A DNA stretch of 41,635 nucleotides from an uncultured Anaerolineae bacterium. GTDB taxonomy: Bacteria > Chloroflexota > Anaerolineae > Anaerolineales > Villigracilaceae. Shown piece by piece: positions 32,854 to 39,227 of the stretch (position 1 is its first letter; each line of letters opens with the position of its first letter). A program made the translations under genes and the position numbers. Where the stretch lies: contig CAIWAX010000197.1 of assembly GCA_903910795.1 (NCBI GenBank), forward strand, positions 1 through 41,635. The letters run 5' to 3'. The notes below the pieces were generated by a model, which made no database searches, was not told the origin of the DNA, and worked only from the letters and a program-made list of their open reading frames with translations.

Positions 32854-33678
32854 TTACCAACCGTACCGCTTGAGGCCATTCTCGAGTACTTCGACCATCA
32901 ACTCGCCAACCAGCCGGGAATCTTGTGTTGAACGACCGGTCAGGAAGGGGTAATCCAGGACGGTGGAAATAGTGTGACCAACTCCACCGTGATACTGACC
33001 GGTAGGGCCAACAGCATCACGTAAAATAAGCTCCAATGGATAAAAGGGAGGCCCAAAATTGGCATCGACACCCAACACGCCAGTGCCGTCCTTGTAATCG
33101 TATTCCATCGCATGGCCGGTAACATGCTTGCCAGCAATAATGCTTTTGCGATCGGTCCAATCACGTGCAAAAGCCAGGCAAGTGACGCAATAGCATTCAG
33201 CAGCTATCAACTTGCCCTGGGCTAAAAAGCCCAAAATGACATCATGCAACTGCTGATTGTTTACCATATCGATCATGGGGCCGCTACCGCCGGGAAGCAA
33301 GAGAGCATCATATTGCTTCAAATCCTCCCAGCACTTTTGCCGATCATTGTAGTATTTCTCCAGTCCATGCCCAAAATTGGCAGAATTAAAATAGGGGCGG
33401 ACAGGGAACCATGTGGATAGGTTTATGGGGTTGTCAAGGCGTTTTGAAGCATCGATTTCCCGCGTTTTACTCGCATAATATTCATCGGTAACAACTTTAT
33501 CCAGGGGCGGATCAAGATAACCTGCTTCCATGCTGGGCGGCAGAGCATGCGCACGCCGGCCTTTAGCAGTCATAAAAACTGTCTCATAGCCCCCGGCATC
33601 GAGTACATCGAGCGGTCCAACCAGCTCTTCGCCCCAATAACCAAACTCAGAAATACACACCAAAATTTTCTTAGCCAT
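32854..33678 (-). CDS. DJ-1/PfpI-family protein, larger form
   Basis: The 274-residue protein has the DJ-1 layout with insertions: ILVCISEFGYWGEELVGPLDVLDAGG-type N-terminus (FGYWGEELVGPLDVL), DALLLPGGSGPMIDM and a nucleophile elbow AAECYCVTCLAFA with three cysteines in place of the usual CHG. The shape recalls large class I glutamine-amidotransferase-like proteins and Hsp31-type members. GGAGG lies six bases before the ATG at 33678. It is the first gene of the leftward operon, with the divergent promoter region behind it. Confidence 0.82.
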   Translation of the reverse strand: MAKKILVCISEFGYWGEELVGPLDVLDAGGYETVFMTAKGRRAHALPPSMEAGYLDPPLDKVVTDEYYASKTREIDASKRLDNPINLSTWFPVRPYFNSANFGHGLEKYYNDRQKCWEDLKQYDALLLPGGSGPMIDMVNNQQLHDVILGFLAQGKLIAAECYCVTCLAFARDWTDRKSIIAGKHVTGHAMEYDYKDGTGVLGVDANFGPPFYPLELILRDAVGPTGQYHGGVGHTISTVLDYPFLTGRSTQDSRLVGELMVEVLENGLKRYGW

Positions 33679-33829
33679 CAACTACCTCCATAAAGCTGGT
33701 GATTCATTTATCGACATACAATATAAGATATATAAGACAAATATTATCACATTATATGTGGTATTGCAATTAACAATTGGTTAAAAAAAACATATTTAGT
33801 ACATTTGGGTGATGAGATAAAATAGAAAT
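33679..33829. promoter_or_regulatory. AT-rich divergent promoter region with a candidate operator
   Basis: This 151-base gap separates the leftward operon from the rightward Sir2 gene and is much more AT-rich than the genes. TATCACAT (33745-33752), TAT, then ATGTGGTA (33756-33763) is a 19-base inverted repeat (7 of 8 pairs) that could be a regulator binding site. A TAAAAT lies near 33818, 10-15 bases before the Sir2 ATG, too close to be certain as a -10 element. Confidence 0.4.
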
Positions 33830-34561
33830 ATGAATCTTCCACCTGAACTCATTGTCTATCTGAGAAGCTCCACCCGCGTTGCCGTATTGACCGGCGCAGG
33901 CATCTCGCAAGAATCGGGGCTGCGCACTTTTCGAGAAGCCAGGGATGGCTTATGGACACAGTACAAACCTGAAGATCTGGCTTCCCGCGAAGCCTTCGCC
34001 CAAAACCCCAAACTGGTTTGGGATTGGTACGCGATGCGGCGTGAAAAAGTGCGCGGCGTGCTGCCCAACCCGGGTCATTATGCCCTGGCTGAATTGGAAC
34101 GCCGCATCCCAACCTTTACGCTCATCACCCAAAATGTGGATGGATTGCACTTAAAAGCCGGGAGTGCAAATATTATTGAACTGCATGGCAACCTTCAACG
34201 AGTAAAATGTTCAGAATGTGGACGCGCAACTGTCGAATGGGTTGAAACTGAAGGAAGTGTGCCCATCTGTCTGGTGTGCGGAGGCTTACTGCGGCCAGAT
34301 GTAGTCTGGTTTGGTGAAAGCCTGCCGCGCGCTGCGTTGGAAACCGCGGTTTTGGCCTGCCGGGAATGTGAGATATTTTTCTCAATTGGCACTTCCGGGT
34401 TGGTACAGCCCGCCGCCTCACTGGCTTATGCCGCGAGAAACCGCGGGGCAAAATTAGTAGAAATCAACGCGGAGCAAACATCTCTGACCGAAAAAGTTGA
34501 TTTTGCGCTGCAAGGAAAATCCGGCGAGATTTTGCCTGCTCTTTTAAGCGCCGCCTGGTAA
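33830..34561 (+). CDS. Sir2-family NAD-dependent protein deacylase (CobB/SIRT5-like)
   Basis: The 243-residue enzyme has the NAD motif TGAGISQESGLRTFR, TQNVDGLH, the active-site His in ELHGNL (H119) and a zinc ribbon CxxC...CxxC (127, 130, 147, 150). Tyr67 and Arg70 in WYAMR are the residues that let class III sirtuins accept succinyl- and malonyl-lysine, so it may remove acidic acyl groups as well as acetyl. It acts in the cytoplasm with NAD+ as co-substrate. It starts 150 bases from a divergent operon. Sirtuins of this kind activate acetyl-CoA synthetases by deacetylation; one such ligase is encoded at 326, but far away. Confidence 0.93.
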   Translation: MNLPPELIVYLRSSTRVAVLTGAGISQESGLRTFREARDGLWTQYKPEDLASREAFAQNPKLVWDWYAMRREKVRGVLPNPGHYALAELERRIPTFTLITQNVDGLHLKAGSANIIELHGNLQRVKCSECGRATVEWVETEGSVPICLVCGGLLRPDVVWFGESLPRAALETAVLACRECEIFFSIGTSGLVQPAASLAYAARNRGAKLVEINAEQTSLTEKVDFALQGKSGEILPALLSAAW

Positions 34562-34592
34562 ACCCAGCCAACTGATTTGGTTGATATTCATA

Positions 34593-34598
34593 TATAAT
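34593..34598 (+). promoter_or_regulatory. -10 element before a small ORF and the DUF1963 gene
   Basis: A perfect TATAAT 27 bases before a small ORF start. No good -35 is seen (CTGATT at 34574 has too short spacing). Confidence 0.35.
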
Positions 34599-34624
34599 CC
34601 AGATTGGAAGGGAAAAGGTAGATA

Positions 34625-34693
34625 ATGCGAAAAACATACGGTGGGCAAATCCTGCCATTAATATTTGGACATGTGTCCTATGGAAAGGTGTAA
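34625..34693 (+). CDS. possible 22-residue peptide
   Basis: ATG preceded by GGAAGGGAAAAGG opens a frame of 22 codons (MRKTYGGQILPLIFGHVSYG, KV) that ends five bases before the ATG of the DUF1963 gene. It could be a leader peptide or merely chance; the ribosome binding site is the only positive sign. Confidence 0.25.
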   Translation: MRKTYGGQILPLIFGHVSYGKV

Positions 34694-34698
34694 ATATC

Positions 34699-35553
34699 AT
34701 GAATAAAGAAGAAATATCAGCTTCAATAACCGCTGCCGGGTTAGGAAAATTGCTTCCGGATATTCAAAGGCTCCTGCAGGAATCCATCCGCATTCGTCCC
34801 ACTCCTGCGGGTCAGAGCGCTCTTCCGGCCGGCACTTCACATTTGGGAGGATTACCCGATTTGCCATGGGGCTTTGCCTGGCCGGAATGTAAAGGCATTC
34901 CTATGAGCTTCATTGGACAAATCTGCCTTGAAGATCTTAACGGATTTGAACTGGCGAAAAAACTGCCAGAATCAGGGCTGCTATCCTTCTTTTACGATGC
35001 CAACCAGGAAACCTATGGCGGTTCCCCAAATGACCGTGGGGGCTGGGCCGTTTATTTCTTTGATGGACTGGCAAGGTTAACTTTGCACACTGTCGCTGCG
35101 CCAACCCGGCTGCCCGAAAACGCCAGGTATGCAGCCTGTCATTTGAGTTTTGCGACTGAATTTACCCTGCCCACCAGCGCAGCCCAACATATTGAAAACC
35201 TCAATTGGGGAGATGCTGACGTTCAGGCTTATGAAAATTTTCTATCCAGCTTTCCAACTGACAATGACTACACTTTGCGCCATCACCGTATGTTCGGACA
35301 CCCAAACCAACTGCAGGATGATATGCAGTTGCAGAGCGCTTTATACACCAGCGGAGTTCCGACCATCACTGACCCGCGCGCAGCAGCCCTGGCACAGAAA
35401 AAGGAAGATTGGCTGCTGCTACTTCAGATCGATTCAGATGATGCGCTCGGAATGCAATGGGCTTCATCCGGCTTGCTTTATTTCTGGATTAATTCCGCGG
35501 CACTAAGCGAACGCAAATTCGATCAAACCTGGCTGGTTTTACAAGCCGAATAA
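34699..35553 (+). CDS. DUF1963 (YwqG-like) protein
   Basis: The 284-residue protein has the family features SHLGGLPDLPWGFAWP, MSFIGQICLEDL, GLLSFFYDAN, HRMFGHPNQLQDDMQ and WLLLLQIDSDD with a terminal LYFWI. The biochemical role of this family is unknown; it is soluble and lacks a signal peptide. GGAAAGG lies ten bases before the ATG. Confidence 0.85.
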   Translation: MNKEEISASITAAGLGKLLPDIQRLLQESIRIRPTPAGQSALPAGTSHLGGLPDLPWGFAWPECKGIPMSFIGQICLEDLNGFELAKKLPESGLLSFFYDANQETYGGSPNDRGGWAVYFFDGLARLTLHTVAAPTRLPENARYAACHLSFATEFTLPTSAAQHIENLNWGDADVQAYENFLSSFPTDNDYTLRHHRMFGHPNQLQDDMQLQSALYTSGVPTITDPRAAALAQKKEDWLLLLQIDSDDALGMQWASSGLLYFWINSAALSERKFDQTWLVLQAE

Positions 35554-35584
35554 TAATCATCACTTTTTCAAGGAGTGTAATAAG

Positions 35585-36211
35585 ATGAAAAAACAACATG
35601 TTTCCATTGGTGGAGTTATCTTGCTCCTGATTGTTTATTTCTTTCTAAAACCTTACCTGTCGTCATCTGGAACAACGGGCACAACCAATCCCCAAGGCAA
35701 CCAACCGGCCACTGCCGTGGCCGGTAATAGTTCTGGCAGCTCAAGTGGAAATTCATCGAACGGATCAGGTATCCAACCCGCTGATTGGGGAAAGCAAAAA
35801 AAGACATCCGGCTGCAATATCAATGGAAAATTCCCGGATAAAGATTGCACCCCTGGCGCCATCATTTCCACTGCCACCAAGGATCAAATTTGCCAATCCG
35901 GCTATTCCCAGACCGTACGCAATGTGCCTGAAAGCGAGAAGAACCAGGTTTATGCCGAATACGGGATCACCTCTCGCAACCCGGGTGAATATGAAGTAGA
36001 TCATTTCATCAGCCTTGAACTGGGCGGTTCAAACGATATCTCCAATCTTTTTCCCGAAGCGGCCGAACCCAAACCGGGCTTCCACGAAAAGGATAAAGTC
36101 GAGAATTACCTGCATGCGCAGGTTTGTAATGGCTCCATGACTTTACTTGAAGCACAAACCCAAATTTCAAGCAACTGGCTGGATGTATACAACAGCATGC
36201 CCAATAAATAA
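35585..36211 (+). CDS. membrane-anchored or secreted HNH-type nuclease
   Basis: The 208-residue protein begins with a signal anchor (KKQHVSIGGVILLLIVYFFL), then a low-complexity Ser/Gly/Asn linker (about 30-60) and an extracytoplasmic domain. YEVDHFISLELGGSNDISNLFP contains the DH...N core of HNH endonucleases, with Asn and a following HEKDKVE segment supplying the remaining ligands. It most likely cuts DNA outside the membrane. Pairs of cysteines may form disulphides. AAGGAG precedes the ATG. The gene is followed by a family B repeat and a terminator. Confidence 0.8.
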   Translation: MKKQHVSIGGVILLLIVYFFLKPYLSSSGTTGTTNPQGNQPATAVAGNSSGSSSGNSSNGSGIQPADWGKQKKTSGCNINGKFPDKDCTPGAIISTATKDQICQSGYSQTVRNVPESEKNQVYAEYGITSRNPGEYEVDHFISLELGGSNDISNLFPEAAEPKPGFHEKDKVENYLHAQVCNGSMTLLEAQTQISSNWLDVYNSMPNK

Positions 36212-36218
36212 TACTGAG

Positions 36219-36236
36219 CTTATGGGTACTTTCCAT
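36219..36236 (-). repeat. family B copy after the nuclease gene
   Basis: On the minus strand ATGGAAAGTACCCATAAG, eight bases beyond the nuclease stop. Confidence 0.8.
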
Positions 36237-36281
36237 TCGGGGAAAGAACGACTCGAAATTTTCGTCAAGTCATAACTAGAT

Positions 36282-36330
36282 AAAGAAGATGCTCCCGCCG
36301 TTTATTATCTGGCAAGAGCATCTTCTTTTT
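36282..36330 (+). terminator. rho-independent terminator
   Basis: AAAGAAGATGCTC pairs with GAGCATCTTCTTT over 13 bp and a TTTTT run follows. The 21-base loop can pair further. It terminates the nuclease gene. Confidence 0.85.
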
Positions 36331-36412
36331 AAGCAAAAAAGCGCAATTTGTGACAGTGAAGGGTATATTTACATCGTGAGCACGCTCGTCAGATGACAAG
36401 CTCGCTGGTACT

Positions 36413-36481
36413 GAACTGATGGGTACTTTCCATACCGAACTTATGGGTACTTTCCATACCGAACTTATGGGTACTTTCCAT
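36413..36481 (-). repeat. three tandem 24-bp family B units
   Basis: Units at 36413-36436, 36437-36460 and 36461-36481 (last one lacks three bases). On the minus strand each reads ATGGAAAGTACCCATAAG (one unit with CATCAG), joined by TTCGGT. The block abuts and shares one base with the stop codon of the GH25-like gene. Confidence 0.92.
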
Positions 36482-37890
36482 TATATTTTCCAATCCGTCC
36501 AATTCGTAGCACCCTGGCGCAGCGCAATCCATCCACCACTGACCTTGCCCCAAATGCCACCTTTGGCAAGCATAACCTGATCCACCGTTACGCTTTCGCC
36601 ATAATACTTATAGCCAATAATAGCTTTATCCAATCCTGCACCCGCCCGCAAATTCAAGCGTGGAAAAGCCCTGATTTTTACAATTTTGGGCAACTGGCTG
36701 TCCACACTTACCAGTTTATCCATTTGTACCCACCAGGGTCCGCCGATAATGGGAACGTAAACCGGGCTGGAGCGATCACCCCAACCATTGGTCTTGTTAT
36801 AGTCATACACCGAATGAACCAGGTTAGGGAAATCGGAAGCGTTTAATGTGGAAATTTGATCAAGCGGGAGCCCTTCAACGCGTCCCCAGTTGCCAGAACC
36901 AGAAGGATTATCTACGACTACCTCTTCAATTTTCACCACGTTCCGGCCTGGCCAAAGAAGACCGATCCATTTAATCTTATCGCCTTCCAAACCCTTGCTA
37001 GGGCCCCAATCGGGTTGTGAAATTAAACCAATCGCGGCCGGGTTGGTTGGATTCAACATATTCAATACTGGCTTCAAGGTAGCCCAGAGGATTGAAGTAA
37101 TATTATCTCCCAACATTCGCTGCCGGCTCATTGGTAGTGTCAGCGGACCGCCGCCAGTGCGCGGATAATAATTTGCATTACCGAAAGTGTATAAACCCGC
37201 ATTCGGCGGCAGCGGCACCACTTGGCCCGAGCCAAAATAATCCGCAAGCTGTTGCTCGGTGCCCAAAAAGATGCTGACATCCATCGTCCTGGTTGAACCC
37301 GGCAGCAACAGAGCATCACCTGTAAATTGCCACATCTTTAACGTACCTGGGATGGAACTGGAATTGAAAGGCAGACTGAGCTTATCCAGGTCGATTTTTA
37401 CATCATCCCAAGTTTTAACATTTTTAAAATAAGTGGCGGTGTCCGGGTATTGGGCCCACCAGTAATCAGCCTTTGGCCAATAAGCCAGATACGGCAAAAA
37501 CCACTGGGCAGTATAAATAATCACCTTCCAGCGGGCTTTGCACAAATCCAAAAACTTTACTACCTCAGAGGCATAGGTTGAAGCAGAATAGCCCGACATA
37601 CGCACTTCAATATCCACTGCGATGGTTGGAATTCCAGCCGGTGCATTGGCAGCCAACCAGGCAAAATTTGCAGCGCCGTTAACCCAGGGGTTATAAACAA
37701 AATAAGGGAAACGGATAAAGTTAGCAGCCTGCCCCCATTGGCGCCAGAAATTAGTATCCAGGTGATGGCCGCCGGTCATATCATTGAGTCTGATGCCCAT
37801 GCCTGCGATACCATTCGCCTTGAGGATGGTCTCATCAACCTCCAACTGTCCCTCCCAGACATCCACCACCAAACAGGTATTCGGCTTCAT
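36481..37890 (-). CDS. GH25-lysozyme-like protein with C-terminal SH3-like domain
   Basis: The 469-residue protein begins with a barrel resembling GH25 muramidases: CLVVDVWEGQLEVDE, PTIAVDIEVR and KMWQFTGDA followed by MDVSIFLGT carry the usual acidic residues of that fold. The middle part (about 235-390) is not recognised. The end (VKIRAFPRLNLRAGAGLDKA onward to WIALRQG) is an SH3b-like cell-wall-binding domain. No signal peptide is visible, so export or phage origin cannot be decided. ATG at 37890 has GGAGGA six bases before it; a start 19 codons further upstream lacks a site. Its stop overlaps tandem family B repeats. Confidence 0.78.
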   Translation of the reverse strand: MKPNTCLVVDVWEGQLEVDETILKANGIAGMGIRLNDMTGGHHLDTNFWRQWGQAANFIRFPYFVYNPWVNGAANFAWLAANAPAGIPTIAVDIEVRMSGYSASTYASEVVKFLDLCKARWKVIIYTAQWFLPYLAYWPKADYWWAQYPDTATYFKNVKTWDDVKIDLDKLSLPFNSSSIPGTLKMWQFTGDALLLPGSTRTMDVSIFLGTEQQLADYFGSGQVVPLPPNAGLYTFGNANYYPRTGGGPLTLPMSRQRMLGDNITSILWATLKPVLNMLNPTNPAAIGLISQPDWGPSKGLEGDKIKWIGLLWPGRNVVKIEEVVVDNPSGSGNWGRVEGLPLDQISTLNASDFPNLVHSVYDYNKTNGWGDRSSPVYVPIIGGPWWVQMDKLVSVDSQLPKIVKIRAFPRLNLRAGAGLDKAIIGYKYYGESVTVDQVMLAKGGIWGKVSGGWIALRQGATNWTDWKI

Positions 37891-38104
37891 TTCATCCTCC
37901 AATTTCCAGGTGCCCGGCACATAACTACCGACACAATTTGTACACAAAAATATAACAGTGGATCTTCGAAAAAAGGCGAAGTTCTATTTTGTAGCCCAGG
38001 TTAGGATAGTGATGCTTCAGTCGCAAGCTTCGCTCTCGCGGGTGAATGAAAGAGCCGTTGACGCGGCAAAAAATACTGGGGCCGGCCAATGACATAGTAT
38101 CTAA

Positions 38105-38357
38105 AAAATATTTGTAACTGCTCACGGGGTGGGTGCTTTTGGGCAGAAACCCATCCTTGCTAAGAACATGCGAGCTGAAACAAGGGCCGCTACGCGAAAC
38201 ACCACTTGCGGGGAACCCACAGGGCGCTTTGCGAACCAGTGATTATCGTTTCACTTGGGCATTAAAACGTGATGGAAAGTACCAACCCATAGGGCAAATG
38301 TAAGTTCAATATGATTATGCCCAAACCAAGACATGGGTGAGCAGTTACAAATATTTT
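38105..38357. mobile_element. 253-bp MITE-like element with 21-bp perfect terminal inverted repeats
   Basis: AAAATATTTGTAACTGCTCAC (38105-38125, 21 bases; only 20 are needed to recognise it) is exactly complementary to 38337-38357. Weaker symmetry continues inward (GCTTTTGGGCAG against GGTTTGGGCAT). The element has no gene. The left end 38114-38156 recurs inverted and identical at 251-293. No clear target duplication is visible in the AT-rich flanks. Confidence 0.8.
38272..38293 (+). repeat. family B-like piece inside the MITE-like element
   Basis: ATGGAAAGTACCAACCCATA and GG, close to the family B start but with a three-base insertion. Confidence 0.55.
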
Positions 38358-38381
38358 AAGATTGGCTGATGATAGCCGCCA

Positions 38382-39074
38382 TCAAAAAATTCTATCTTCG
38401 ATTTCCCAGGCGTGATCAAGGGTATGCCAGGCCAGATTACGAACAAAATGGCGGGGCGTCCAGAATACACTGCTGCGCAACCCCTGTTCTGGAATTTCTC
38501 CCAGGGCGGCTCGCGCCAGCGCATTTAAACCAGCCTGCCGTATCCGGCCAAGCTCATGAAGCGGCTCTTCAGGAGTGTGTATTTGGAATTTCCAGGCCAG
38601 CCGCTCCAGATCGCTGGCATCCGATGCAATCAGATGGTCAAGAATACCGGCCAGATCCCGCCCACCCCCACGGGGGCCTTTACGGAGGGTTCTGCCAGAG
38701 GCAGCGATCACAGCCGAATCTAAAGCCTGCCAACAGGCCATGATTAGAGCTTGTAATCGCAAATATTCTTCTTCGCTGACCGGAAGGTTATCACTGGCAG
38801 GTGGAATATTGGGAGCGCCAAAATCTGTCGTTGCGTTGCCTTCCAATCTTTCCACTATAACGAATTTGGTTAGTTCTGTAGGAACATTAAATTGAATTTG
38901 CGCGGCCTGCAATACGCCCCCATAACGCAAACCTATCTCAAACAAAGCCTGCAATGCAGAATTTTCGTCATTGCCAATCCGGCACCAACCAGGCCAATCA
39001 ACTGCGCCGGCAAAGGTTTTTCTCCGCCCCGTTTCAATATACACGCGGATTTGATCCCCGAATGGTTGGTTCAT
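38382..39074 (-). CDS. DinB-like protein with HicB-like N-terminus
   Basis: The 230-residue protein is not firmly assigned. Its first about 70 residues (IRVYIETGRRKTFAGAVDWPGW) look like an antitoxin-type HicB fold. The remainder is helical with GGGRDLAGILDHLIASDAS and a terminal LAWHTLDHAWEIEDR, in which spaced His residues resemble the metal site of DinB/YfiT proteins. It is probably soluble. GGAG lies six bases before the ATG. A metal-dependent thiol or amine transferase is a possibility only. Confidence 0.6.
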   Translation of the reverse strand: MNQPFGDQIRVYIETGRRKTFAGAVDWPGWCRIGNDENSALQALFEIGLRYGGVLQAAQIQFNVPTELTKFVIVERLEGNATTDFGAPNIPPASDNLPVSEEEYLRLQALIMACWQALDSAVIAASGRTLRKGPRGGGRDLAGILDHLIASDASDLERLAWKFQIHTPEEPLHELGRIRQAGLNALARAALGEIPEQGLRSSVFWTPRHFVRNLAWHTLDHAWEIEDRIF

Positions 39075-39227
39075 TCATTGCTCCAACGAATTGAAATATT
39101 CTGATAAATCTGGGAAGATTCATTCTTGTCGCTTCGGAAAACCTTTAACATGATGCTAGTATAGCATAAAGGTTATGCTGGAAGAGAATGAAGCACACTT
39201 AGACTTCCTGATATGGTAAGCATAAAA

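Larger units (their letters stand above)
37891..38381. other. non-coding region with a MITE-like element
   Basis: No gene is seen in 491 bases. It holds a 253-bp element with inverted ends (38105-38357), listed separately, a family B piece inside it, and AT-rich flanks. This gap separates two minus-strand genes, so it should contain the promoter of the GH25-like gene. Confidence 0.6.

Noticed and set aside
33745-33763. CRP/FNR-type site in the divergent promoter region
   Set aside because: The inverted repeat does not match the TGTGA-N6-TCACA or TTGAT-N4-ATCAA patterns. It is kept only as an unassigned candidate operator.
36413-36481. Tandem 24-bp units as iterons of a replication origin
   Set aside because: No replication gene is near and the same unit occurs as single copies and within a gene.
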